Source: Prochilodus magdalenae
Lineage: Eukaryota; Chordata; Actinopteri; Characiformes; Prochilodontidae
Direction of reading: 5' to 3'
Length of the DNA stretch: 64,000 bases
NCBI GenBank assembly: GCA_024036415.1
Contig: JAMWET010005514.1
Span: 111,001-175,000, forward strand
The notes beneath the pieces were generated by a model. The model was not told where the DNA came from. It searched no databases and saw nothing but the letters and a program-made list of their open reading frames with translations. The position numbers were made by a program, and so were the translations under genes. Below, in pieces: positions 37,741 to 50,600 of the stretch (position 1 is its first letter; each line of letters opens with the position of its first letter).

Positions 37741-38905
37741 GCCAGCGCTGTGGTCCACGTCACATCTCCTCCAGCTTTCCTTCCGAACCTCTGTCGGACC
37801 CCTTTGCCCTACGATGCAACCACTTCTTTTCTTTTGACTTCCCTCCCCCCGCACCAAGCTACCTGGGAGGTATTTCACCAAGCAGGATGTCTCGGGCAGC
37901 TTCAAGCCAGTCAGTCCTCACTCCGAGCTTAAGCTATCCAGCTTACGGAGAAATCCTGCTTTGTGAAGTACCTCAGCACCATAATCCTTACTCTCATGGT
38001 TTCGGGAGAAGCTCTTCGCCTCGTCCTCCGCGGGAGTCCTCCCAAACCCCACACGGTGACGACGTTCCTCTGGAGGGCGACGACCATCTGCCTCAACACA
38101 TTCCTCTTCGAGTCTGTGGACTGTAGAAACTCAAGCATGGTTGACGAGCGATGTCGAATCACTTTGCGTCTAGAGGACCAAGCGGTTTAGCTGACGACGC
38201 ATAGCACAACTCCGCTCCTCCTCGGAAGCGGTGACGCTGTTCCAAGCCAACGAGATGGCAGCACAATTCCTCACAACGTCTGGTTCAGTGGCATCTCTTA
38301 TCGGCCACGTTTGAGCTTCATTTAAGAAAAAGTTGCCCATTGATTTCCTTTTAATTTATGATTTATTTATGATGTTAGGCCACTGTTTAAAAAAAATGGA
38401 CACTTTTTTTGCTATGTCATTCCAGACATCTTGCACACCACACTGTCCTCCCCCGCCTCCCCGTCATGTCCAGAATGGCTGGGAACAGGGTTGACATTAG
38501 CAGGCGTTCACTGGTGCTCAGTTTCACTCAGCGGACTGAATAAGCGAAATTGCGTAAGATGTAATCGTTGGGTAATACGTGTAACATAGTTGTTGAGATA
38601 TACACTGAACTTGCGTCGTCTTTTCAAACCATGCGTTCTCATGGTTGGTTTACATTGAACTAAGCCGCTGAGCTTCACGGAGCCCGGCCATGTACGTTTT
38701 CTCACTCTCTGTTATAGACGGGAACAGCGTGATGAAGATAAAGGAAAGCGAAAGCTTCAAACATTTCATCCGGGTAGAATATAGCGTGGGGGAAACATCC
38801 CATTTTGTGCTTATTGCGGTCTTTAATATTGTAATAAGTTATTGTTTTAATTTGCAATTACTTATATTGGCAATATATTATGCATATATAATGAGCATAT
38901 ATATA

Positions 38906-38982
<77 letters not shown>

Positions 38983-39082
38983 ATCCCAGTAGGGTTGACA
39001 CTGAAGTTCTATGAAAACTGAAAGTGTTCTGGATTTTTTTAGGTCATTTGCATATTGCTTTTTTTCATATAGAGCATTTTTG

Positions 39083-39119
<37 letters not shown>

Positions 39120-39515
39120 TAATGAAATTTGCTCACGTTTAGACATGTAACCATGTCTGATAGTGTTGCCTGTGTGTGTGTGTGTGTGTGTGTGTGGGCG
39201 CAGTCTATGTTTAAAAGCTTCCACAGTAGGGACCTTATATAAATGACCTGGAGTGATGAGTGTTGGGTTATAGACCTTATATTAGGGGATACAGGGCACA
39301 TACAGTACTGTGCAAAAGTCACCCGCTCCTGTCGGCATTATGATCTCCACAACGACAAATTTAAAATCCGCTCTTACAGTAAGCGAATGGAGCTGGTCAT
39401 TTTGGGCCGTCATGATATTTACAGGCCCTGTAAAGACCAGTACACGGTTCTGAAATTCCAAAAACTCCAAACAAAATGGAGGTTTTGTTCAGAGAGCAGC
39501 GATATAGAGAGAGAA
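37741..39515 (+). other. Probable KLF 3' UTR and following sequence
   Basis: No stop-free exon or splice pattern. BTEB-type genes usually have long 3' UTRs. It contains (TA)n at about 38897-38980 and 39086-39118 and (TG)n at 39171-39196. Confidence 0.4.
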
Positions 39516-39518
39516 TGA

Positions 39519-40078
39519 TCACTCATCAAAAGAACAGCTGCACCCAGAAGGAGGTGTGGGAGTGCGGTGGTGTTGGGAAGGAGGATAAAGGTGACCAGGA
39601 TCAATAACTGATGATGAATTTAGACTGATATGATCAATATTTATTGAGCTACACATACAGAAGTCTGTCTCTCAGTATGGTGGAGTCGGGCCGCCGGGTT
39701 TGCTAACCCAACACGCCAGACGTCTCGGTATGGAGCTGTAGAGGTTCCTAATGGAGTCCTGTGATAATCCATCCCATGCAGCTTGAACATCCTCACACAG
39801 TTCCTGCAGATGGTGCGGTAGGGGTGGAGGGACACCAGGCCTTCTAGACGTGTGACAACCAACCATTCATCTTGGTGCTGACCACGGTGCCTCCGCCATA
39901 ACTAAAGCGGGACTCGTCACTGAAGACTCTGTCACTCCATGACAGTCTGGCACGACACCATTGCAGTCTATGGTGACGTGGTGTTAATCGTAACGGTGTC
40001 AAACCTCCCCACCAAGTTTCACTCCTACAGGCTGATTCCTTCTGGGTGCAGCTATTTGTATGACAGTACTTTCAGTAT
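39519..40078 (-). mobile_element. Internally deleted Tc1-like element, copy C
   Basis: Left end atcaaaagaacagctgcacc, right end gattccttctgggtgcagct. The region around the VWRHRGQ codons is shortened, so it is more deleted than copies A, D and I. The C-terminal frame [13 protein letters not shown] is visible on the minus strand. Confidence 0.8.
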
Positions 40079-42796
40079 TTACTGTCCACTCTGCCTCTTT
40101 CCATCCATTTTCAGGAGGAACGTGCAGCCACACCCCTAAAGTTAAGTCTTGGACATGATCAGAGCTCATTCAGCGAAGTAGGGCTGGTCCAGAAAGGTGC
40201 CGGCACAGGACGCTGAATAAAGGAAGGTGGTCTCGGACTCTTGCACAGCCCTGTAGGTGCTCTGATGGATAGGCTAGTGCTTGCTTGTTTGCTTGCCTGC
40301 TCGCTCGCTCGTTGGTTGGCCGGTTTGTTTGTTTGTTTGTTTGTGTGCGCACGAATGCGAGTCTTTGTACGTACGTAGCAGAGAGACCGGAAAGAGGTCT
40401 CTCTCAAAACGGTCCCACAAGCGGACCCCTCACATCTATCTCAGCGAACAATATAACACATCAGGAATCTCAGAAAGCCTTAATACCTATCCGACTTGGT
40501 TTGCACCATTGTTAACAGTTCTACATTTTTCTACAGGTGATGTTTGTCTGTTTATGTCTGTTTTTATTTTATTTCTTCTTTTTTGTTTTTCCTTCCTCAA
40601 CTAAAGAATATACACATATGCAATATTGCACTTTTCTTATAGGTGTCGATGATGGTATTTGTCTGCTAGTGTGATGGGCAACACTGTATAAAACGTAGTT
40701 CCACAAAGGAAAAGCGAGGGAGAGAAAAGAACACTGTGGAATTGGGAAGACCTGTCACAATAAACCCAATGCTTTAGTCTTCGGTATGCACATACTTCCA
40801 AGTGCTTGGACAAGTGCGAGAAAGGAGAAGGACGAGAGAGAGAAAAGGATGGACTTGACTGTTTGAGAAATCTCGGTTTCTGATTGCTTTTATTTTTTTT
40901 ATTGTTATAAACGATTGTTTTCCTTCTTCTCCAGTTTTGTTTGTGCTCAAGTTGAACTAATTCCAGGTACAGAAGCTTTGCCTTTCAAACAGGCCTCCAT
41001 TCCCAGTGGGTTTGTCCATCTACTGAGTCTCTTCCATGCCCCCGTCCCTCTGCATCCAATCAAACGTCTTTGTAATACGGTCTCTTTGATGGCTTCTAGC
41101 CGCTGACGTGTACCGCTAATGTATCTTCCCACTTCATATCATGCAATACGCGCTGCTAAACAGGTGGCTGCTGGCAGCGACCCGAAGAGCGGTGCCCCGA
41201 ACAGACACGAGATCAGACGGTAGAGTCTTTTGTCGTGTTCCTCAATAGGTGTCTTGTAAAGCGAGCGGTCGTGTGGGTTTCCCTTCTGCCTCATTAAGTT
41301 CTGTCCTCCTCAGTAACGTCAGACTCCTGGTCAGAGCCGTCTTTGGATCTGTTGTACTGCTCTTGGCAGACGCGCTCCGCCATCAATGGCGTACTGTGTG
41401 TCGGCCGCCGCGGCCTAGCTTCTCTCTTTCTGGGCGAGCGGCGGCCGTTGCGTCACTGGAGTCCGACTTTTACAAAGCCTCCTTTTTGCTGCGGGATCAA
41501 ACTTTGGCATTTGATATCCCTCCCACATCCGACCCGATCTACAGCCGGCGGCGAGTGAAATGCCACCGTGGAAAGTGCCCGCTGGCTGTCTCTCGTCGCG
41601 TTCGGGGAGTGTGGGGGCGGGTCCGTGCCTCGTCTTATTCATTGTATGTTTTAAAAGCATCACTGCTGTGCGTTAGTGCGGAGGAAACACTTGGAGGAGC
41701 CGCTGTTTGGCGAGCAGCCGCTAGGGGGCGCTAACGAGCTGTGCGCGGTAGGGTCGTGTGGTAGCCTAGCTGCGTTAGCGTTCCAGATGAAGTGTTTCGG
41801 AAGCCTTTGAGAAACTGTAGTGGCCTGTAAAGTATGCACAGCAGTGCCCTCTAGATAGTTTAGGATCAAGTCCACACAAGTGGCCTAGCTTAGCTGTAAT
41901 GCTATCAGGGGACGCTAGTGTACCGTAGGGATGTTTTTTGGGGGGTGGTGGGAGGTTGGGGGTGGGGTTTCCAATGCTGCATCATTCACGGTGCCCAAGG
42001 TCACTTATGTCTGTACATCGAACACCCCAGTACGAGTTTTGTGTGTTTGGATCTCAGTTGATGCAGGAGTGGGAGTTTTGCGGAGAGGGAGTGTTGACCT
42101 TATAAGCGGCCTTCTTGCTCGGTGTCAATACAATCTTTGGCCTTGTCCAACCTGAAGCTGTTTTTATTGTTTCTGATTACACACTAAACTTAATATGCAT
42201 ATTCTCAACATAGTAAACCTTCTCACGCAGGCCAGTTATCACACTAAGATGATGTCCGTCGAGACCCCGTCCAGGTCTCTTTACCTATACGGCCTTGTCC
42301 CAGCGTCGGGGTAAAGTAGGAGCGGGTTGGAACATGAGCTTTGATGCATCTCCTCAGGTGTCTAAACTGAATGCTGAAAACCTCCATTCTTCATGTGCAG
42401 CACCGATGTGTAAGCATGCTTTTTTATTTTGTATTATTCTGCTGATTTAATTTATTACGCTATTATTTGTGTGTGATTATTTTTTTTCTCCATCATAGCT
42501 TATTTTGAGGTATGAAACTTTACTAATACTTTGGGTTCATTCTTTGCCTCAAACCACAAAAAAACTGCCAGTGCTTTTCAAATAATAAATAAAATGATTA
42601 TGACTGTTTGGGCTGTTTTATTGGACTGAGAATATACGCCATGACGTTTATTTACCTCTCTGTTTATAATAATGTCCTTCACAACCTGTAGGAGTATTCC
42701 TTATTGATCGTTGAACAGTTTTTGAAAAAATAAATCAACCTGAACATTACAGAATATATACCATATATATACCATAAAGTGAGATTTAGTATTCTG
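40079..42796. other. Interval between KLF and galactosyltransferase genes
   Basis: Contains AATAAA at 40759-40764 and AATAAATAAA near 42584-42594, candidate poly(A) sites for KLF. A GC-richer stretch at 41180-41740 includes a 161-codon plus-strand frame (41249-41734) without a recognisable domain; it could be part of the KLF 3' UTR. I do not call it a gene. Confidence 0.4.
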
Positions 42797-43052
42797 TATA
42801 TCGTCGCTGTCCAAAGAAAAACATGCATCTCCATTTTTGTTGATTTTTACTTTTATGCCTCATTCGATTACATGAGCTGCTGTTTACTGTGTGTACAAAT
42901 TTCATAAAGAGTGCACCAACAGAAGTGGCCCAAAACTGCTTGGAAAGACGTCTGGTTCCATTGACTTCCATTCAAATTAAACGAGGTTTTTGGCCTCTCC
43001 TGGAAAGTTGCCATTTTGGAGATACCTGTTTTTCTTTGGACAGCAACGATAT
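42797..43052. mobile_element. Short-TIR MITE (TCGTCGCTGTCC family)
   Basis: Starts tatatcgtcgctgtccaaag and ends ctttggacagcaacgata. Same orientation as the 24364 copy and opposite to the 17593 copy, judged by the order of the accagacgtctttcc block. It lies in the interval between the KLF and galactosyltransferase genes. Confidence 0.8.
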
Positions 43053-43119
43053 GCTACAGTAGCCTGTAGTATCAAAAATCAACATAGGTATCGGAAAAAT
43101 CTGTTTTTTGTTTTTTTTT

Positions 43120-43591
43120 TTGCAGTCCAGACTATAGTAAATTAATCTAGAAATGCCAAAAGTCTGATTTTTGTTTATTATTATTTTGCTGTCCTACATG
43201 ACTCCATTAGAAATAATACAATCTGGATGTGCTTAGTTGGATTTCGAATGTGTGTGGGTGTTTTTTTTTTTTTGTTTGTTTTTATTTATATTTAGATTTT
43301 TTTTTAAAGCAAAAATCAGTCTAAATACAAAATAGAAATGGCAAAATTTGATTGTATATTTAGTTTTTGCTGTTGAATCAACTGAATCGACCCACATATG
43401 CCAAATTCAGATTTCATGTTTTTAGCTGTGCAGGCTATCAGTAATCCATAAATGTGTTTTTTTATATATATATATATATTTTTAAACAGCCATAAATAAG
43501 TAGTCTAACATTTCAGACAACACGAGACAGATGCTAAATTTGCTAAATTTCCTTCAATTTAGATCAATAAAGTATCTATCTCTTCACCTGC

Positions 43592-43629
<38 letters not shown>

Positions 43630-43699
43630 CTTAACCTGCCTATCTATCTATCTATCTATCTATCTATCTCTTCACCTGCCTATCTATCTATCTCTTTCC

Positions 43700-43733
<34 letters not shown>

Positions 43734-44390
43734 TTATTTATTTATCTATCTATCTCTGTACATCTTTCTATCTGTCTATCTATCTATCTCTTCATCTGTC
43801 TGTCTGTCTGTCTGTCTCTTCACCTGCCTATCTATCTATCTTATCTGTCTAAAAGCTACAGGGTGTAGTGGCGTACAGTGAGAGCATCAATTCGTCTGAA
43901 ATCATAATAACAAACATGCAAGCAAATTACACCGCCATTTTTCATATCAAGGTCTGTTGCTTTTTGCTGTTCAGCCTATCCAAAAATCAATCTGGATACA
44001 ACCTGGATACCTCAAAAACTGGATTTCTTGTGCTGCTTTGTTGTCCAGACTACCAAATATCGACCTGGATATGCCAATGTTTGGATGGATATGTTTTTTT
44101 TTTAATGTTTAAAATGAACGTGATTATGACAAACTAAATTTCAAGTGTTTTTTTTTCGGTACAGTCTAGCCAGGTGGATCTTTAAATAATTTATGACAAA
44201 AATTTGAATGTATATTTTGCTTTTGCTGCCAAAAATCCATTTGGACTTACCAGAAATAAGATTTTTAGTTTTTTTCTGCTGTCTAGTCTATCAGACATCA
44301 GGCTGGATACTCTCTGGAAATGCCAACAACGGGGCTTCATATGGGATTTCCACACCATCAAGTATCAACCTGGCCCGACAAACCCTAGTC
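43120..44390 (+). repeat. Diverged tandem repeats (ctggatatgccaa-type) around a GATA-type array
   Basis: Phrases such as ctggatatgccaatgtttgg, ttgctgtccagactac and atcagacatcaggctgga recur about every 100-130 bp with strong divergence. In the middle (about 43575-43845) is a CTAT/CTGT array with the same ttcacctgcc interruption as the array at 22240. Confidence 0.6.
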
Positions 44391-44674
44391 TGATCTAGTC
44401 ACGTGGTGTTCTGCAGTAAAAGCTGAATGCCTCATAGGCGCGGTAGTAAGTTTGATTCGTGGGAGGGAAGCAGTGGAAGAAGACAGTCGGGGGCAGGAAG
44501 TGGTATGTACGTGACACTGATTGTATTATAGCACGTTTGTAAATAATCCCTGAACATGTGACCAGATCTAACATGTAGAACGAGTGTTAAGTCCAGTGAG
44601 ACCCCACAGGCAGTGAGTCAGGTGAGGATATTCCGCCAGTGTCAATCAGACACCAACGGGCCACTGCGGCTGGG

Positions 44675-47600
44675 TCAGAGTTCGTCTCGGTCGCTCCCGT
44701 TCCAGGTGGGCGTGGGAGCTGCGTCACCACGGTTGAGTTTTTCATGGGCGTGCTGGCGGTCCCAGTCGGTGGCTTTGCTCTCGTCGTCCCAGATGGTGGA
44801 TGTCTCCGTGTCGCTGATGTAGCCGGGTTCTCCTGTGTAATGGGTGGGGTAGAGGAGGAGTGGCTGCACCGAGAACGCCAGCAAGTTCCTCCGCTCAAAG
44901 TGAGCCATGTACTCTTCCCTGTGGATGAAGGGAGCACAGAGTTAGGCCAAGGCAAGTTCATACTGGTGCAGGATCAGCAGAGGTCACTCCAAGGTCGTGA
45001 GGGTGAAAGGTTCGGCGTAAGGTCCAAATGACGGAATTCTGTTCTTACCCAAAATGCAATTGATCAGCCCAGACCTGCTTCAGGCTAACAGGTGATGGGT
45101 AACTTAAACTCCACCTGCATCCCTCAAACATCCCACCAAACCATCTGGCCTAGTTCACAGTCTTGGCACAGTTCTGCTCATCTGCCTGCCTCCTTCCCTG
45201 ACCTACAGCAAGACTGATGATTCAACACTGCAAGGTAACCTGCCGAGTTAAATGATCTTAATCCAGTTAATACACTCATCATCAAACGAACAGCCGCACC
45301 CAGAAGGAGGTGTGGGGGTGCGGTGGTGTTGGGAAGGAGGATAAAGGTGACCAGGATCAATAACTGATGATAAATTTAGACTGATATGATCAATATTTAT
45401 TGAGCTACACATACAGAAGTCTGTCTCCCAGTATGGTGGAGTCGGGCCTCCGTGTTTGCTAACCCAACACGCCAGACGTCTCGGTATGGAGCTGTAGAGG
45501 TTCCTGATGGTGTCCTGTGATAATCCATCCCATGCAGCTTGAACATCCTCACACAGTTCCTGCAGATGGTGCGGTAGGGGTGGAGGTGGAGGGACACCAG
45601 GCCTTCTGGACGCGTAACAACAAACCGCTCATCTCGGTGCTGACCACGGTGCCTCCACACACGGATTCGTTGGGCGTCTCCACCAAGACTAAAGCGGGAC
45701 TCGTCACTGAAGATGACCCGCTGCCATTCTGAGTCACTCCATGACAGTCTGGTACTGCACCACTGCAGTGTTTGGTGACGGTGACGTGGTGTTAAGGACA
45801 GTCGTGGTAACGGTCTGTGTGGGTGTAGTCCTGCGTTGTGCAGCCGTCTGCCAATGGTCCTCAAGGAGGACACCACTGCTCGCTGAATGTCTGGAATGGT
45901 GGCTGTTGGGTCAGTCAGGTACAGAGATGAGCCCATTCGCATGTCTCACAGTGTCAAACCTACCCAGTGTCATTACTGGGCGTCGATTCCTTCTGGGTGC
46001 AGCTGTTTGTGCGACTGTTCTTTTGAAGATGAGTGAGTATTAGAATAGCATGGCTCCCTCCATTCTAAACGACACCTATCTGAACAAAACGTGGCCGAAG
46101 AGCGGAGCTAGATGTTTACATCAGACGGAGAACATGTGTTTTTCCATTTAGCTCGAAGCCACTGAACCACAACCGGAGTGGAGCAGACGGGACGGCCCAC
46201 AACCTGAAAATAAACACATCTGATGTTACGTGTGAGTCAGACAGGCATTGTGTTCGTGCATAAGCTCGTCATGCCTGTAGTATTTAGGGCAGGACGACCT
46301 ACAATACGAGACAACGTTACGGCCACGGCGTGCCCCACATTCAACATAGGCCTGGCGCTTGCATCATTATGACTAACGCCCCTTTGCAGCCTGTAGGAAC
46401 AGATCCCTCATAAACCTGAGACTTTGACAGACAGGTCATTCCATTCCCACTCAGCAGGGGTCTCTCCGGTCCAGTGTAATCAGGAACTGTTTACCGATGG
46501 ACTGTCCTGATGTACCAACAGGGTGCTCTCGGTTAAACTAGCATTTAGCATTTAGCATTTAAGATTTGATTTATAGCCTGGTGGGGTAAACGATTCTGAT
46601 TGGACCGTTTATGACCGGAGCCTAGCTTTACATAAGTTCATTTTGAGCTTTTGCTGACTTTGGACAGGACCTAATGGACAGGACCTAAATATAGACATGG
46701 GAAAGTCCTAACAAGGACCTGTAGGTGGGCAGACATCTTGTGTAGTGCCTGCTTTGGCCAGCAGAGGGGGCTGCTGCTATCCACCAACCGCTTCTACCAC
46801 TTTGCTGGCCTAGTTTTAGAGAACACTGCTGTTTGTAAAACTCCACCAGAAGGTAGGACGTGTCTGGTGAGTCCACAGCATCACCACAAACCTCTTTTCA
46901 GGACACGAGGTGGCCCAGCTGTTAAACCAGGAAGGGTTAAGGGACTGGCATCATACTGGTAGGTGTCTGATTCGTATGGACCTGCAGTCTACTCGCTCCA
47001 TATCGCCATCCATCTATTACATACGGCATACGCTGGTAGCAGCATCTCCTACTCTGGAACCGGAACCGGTATTTGGTTTGAATGCTGTTAGCATGATGCT
47101 AATCTGGTGGGGATATGATTGCCATTAGCCTTGTAGCTCCAGTGCAAATCTAAAGAAGACGACTCAGGTAGATCACACATGCTCTCAACCTGGCTTGTCC
47201 ATCGTCCAAAGAACAGTTGCACCCAGAAGGAATCGACCCACGGGAGTGAAACTTGGTGGGGAGGTGTGACATGGTGAGAGATGCTAATGAAGTTTCATGC
47301 TTAGCCGCACATGTGACGTAAGCAGGGACGGGCTTCATCGCTGTACCTGACCGACCCAACAGCCACAACTGTGGACATCCAGCGAGCAGTGGTGTCCTAT
47401 ATGTGTCATCCGCTTAGTGCAGCACCATTGGCAGACGGCTGCACCACGCAGGACTACATGCACACAGACCGTTACCACGACTGCCCTTAACACCACGTCA
47501 CCGTCACCAAAGACTGCAGTGGTGTCGTACCAGACTGTCATGGCGTGACTCAGAATGGCAGCGGGTCATCTTCAGTGACGAGTCCCGCTTTAGTCTTGGT

Positions 47601-50600
47601 GGAGACGCCCAACGAGTCCATGTGTGGAGGCACCGTGGAAGTGGTTGAATCTGCAGGTGTACGGACGCGTACGGCTCTACCAGCAGTGCCAGAAATCCCA
47701 GTCTACAGGGAATTGTGCCAGGGAAGGCATCCACCAAATCTGGCCCAACTGCACACTTCTTTGATGGAGTACGAGTGTCTGAACTTTGATGTGGCCTACA
47801 TCCAGAAACCTGTCCAGTCCATGCCCAGTCCAATCACAGCTGTTACTGGTGCTGATGGGTGGTGTTCAAACGTCACCTTACCATAAGACGGTGTATGAAA
47901 GCGTGATATCTGCTGGAGCAGGACGTACCTAGGGTGCTTGTTGAACATGACAGGCAGGAACTCGTCTACTGGCAGCATTTTACTCAGAGGCTGGGCATCC
48001 AGCAGTCTCCTGGCGCCCTGAAAGGAGAGAGCATAGCCCAGGGTCCAGTAGGAGTAGTCAGGGTGTACCAGATGCTTCACTCCCTCCACCCAGCTTTCAG
48101 GATGCTTCACCTGCAGCCGCTTACGGCCCACATATCTGACAGAGAGGGAAGACATGTTAAAGGTAGGTAGGGTGCTGTTCATAAAGCTACATTACACCTA
48201 CATAAGCTCATCATAACCATGGACATGACCCATAAATGCTAATTCCAGTCGTCACTGTCATCTGTCAAGCCTACATGAGCTAGAAATGCCTTTATGTAGG
48301 GTTATGCCAGTTGTTATGACAAGCTTATGTCAGTGTTATGTAGCTTCATGAACAGTACCCCACTGCAAAGTGTTACCAGAAGCATGCTAGCATAGCATAG
48401 CATAGCGCTTTAGGTGTTGAACAACTCAGATATAACTACTATTATTCCTATTGGGAAAAGAGCCTCATTGGTTTCTCAGGAGACCCATAATACCGAATGG
48501 GAACCAGCTGAGGTCTACCTTGTTGGCCAAGTAGCCCACACTGTCTTGTCTATGGGCGTACATTAAGCCCTAAGCCTACATGGCTAAGCTTATTAACATC
48601 AAACCTCTACTAACATCAAGTCCCAGCTGAGCTGTGCACGCTCAGCGTCCTCCATGATGGTGTTCAGGCGGCTCTTGAAGTTCAGTTCAAACCGGACGTC
48701 ATCTTCTAGCACCAGCACCCGCTGCTGCTGCTGTTTCACCACCTGGGGGAGACACCGTACCTGTCAGTCTGAGCCTTGGGGAGTAGAAGGGTCGGGGGTT
48801 AGATCACAAGGCTGAAAAATAGAAGCATGTGAACCTTCATGCCTAGAACGCTAGCAGCCTTCTCCACCCCAGGTGAGCCATGCACCCCTAAACAGGGTTT
48901 CCCACCAATGGCTGAAGGGGTTTTTGGTTCAACAGTGCTAGTAGTCCATTGAGTAGGCCGTTTGAAGGTTTGCCAGTTTCTAGTTTTGCCAGCTGTGGTC
49001 AGGGTTGCCAGATTGGCCCAATACAAGTAAGCATCGACCAGTTTATGAATGAATGAGTCCTTCAGAGTGCAGTAGGACCATTCAGTGCGACTGCGAAGTT
49101 GAGGGTGGCCCAACATATCCAGCTCAATGGCCAGTTGCTGACCACCTAGAATCTGGCTAGCGCAGGTCATGCAGCAGAGGGGGTGCCATCCCTACCAGGG
49201 CACCAACAAGGAGTTTCAGATGTGGTGGCCAATGGGTGTAGACCAGCAGTAAAACAAAGTTAGTGTTCAGTGTTTGTTAGTGTAGATAACCCATAACTGA
49301 ATACCAGATGGTGCGGTAGGGGTGGAGGTGGAGGGAAACCAGGCCTTCTGGACGTGTGACAACCAACCGTTCATCTCGGTGCTGACCACGGTGCCTCCAC
49401 ACACGGATTCGTTGGGCGTCTCCACGAAGACTAAAGCGGGACTCGTCACTGAAGATGACCCGCCGCCATTCTGAGTCACTCCATGACAGTGTGGTACAGT
49501 CTTTGGTGACGGTGTCGTGGTAACGGTCTGCATGCATGCAGTCTACTGTCCTGAATTCATATGAGATGGTACATCACCCGGTTACCATGGTGCGGCCAAA
49601 GGGTCAAGTTTGCACTATTATGGCAAGGCCCTATGGTGGAGCCAGGGACCAGGTTCCCCCCCATTAATGGAAGGTCCCATAGGGGAAGTCGGAGGCCAAC
49701 CACACCCTATTCGATGAGACCATTGGCCTCACACAGAGCTATCATGATCGTGCAGCTTCGGCTGGCGTTAATCAACATGTGAGTAATTCAGACTAACGGC
49801 GTCGTTGCCACAGTCTCAGCCGATCAATAGAAAACCCGTAACTGCATACCTGCGTCCAGATGTTGTAATGGCTGAGGAAGCAACCAATCTCTCCTCTGGT
49901 CAGCACACGGCCCGAATAGGGGTCTTTGTAGCCAGGCAACATCTCAATGCCCAATGCCAGGAGCTGGGAGGATGTCAGAGCTCTGGAAGAGAGGTGCAGA
50001 GGTTTCAGGTCATACGGAGCGCTGTACTGTTGAACGAGGGATGCATACGTTTCAGTGAGTTACAGCATCGTACTTGCCATCCACCGCATCCGTCCGCGTC
50101 ACCTCAATACCCAACACCTCCAACATGCGCAGCATGCGCTCTCTGCGGTCCACACGCCTCTCTAGGTTAATTAAATAGATCTGAGAGACAGAGTGAGCAA
50201 CGCTGTGGACGTAAAGCCATGATAAGTATCTACCTGGACTCTTTTACTGAGCCACTTAGAGGTGGACCCCCACAGGACCACCTTAGTGTCACTGCTGGAC
50301 TGAGAACTGTCCACCAACCAAAAGTATCTAGCGCAACAGCGTCCTGTGGGCAGCGTCCTGTGGGCAGCGTCCTGTGATCACTGATGAAGGACTAGAGGAT
50401 GACCAACACTGCACTGTGCTGCAGCAGATGAGCTATCGTCTCTGACTGTCCATCTACAAGGTGGACCAGCAAGGTAGGAGTGTCTAATAGAGTGGACAGT
50501 GAGTGGACACAGTGTCTAAACACTCCAGCAGCACTGCTGTGTCTGATCCACTCACACCAGCACCACACACACTAACACACCACCACCACGTCAGTGTCCC

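Noticed and set aside
41249..41734. 161-codon frame in a GC-richer stretch
   Set aside because: No recognisable domain, no conserved splice partners; could be KLF 3' UTR.
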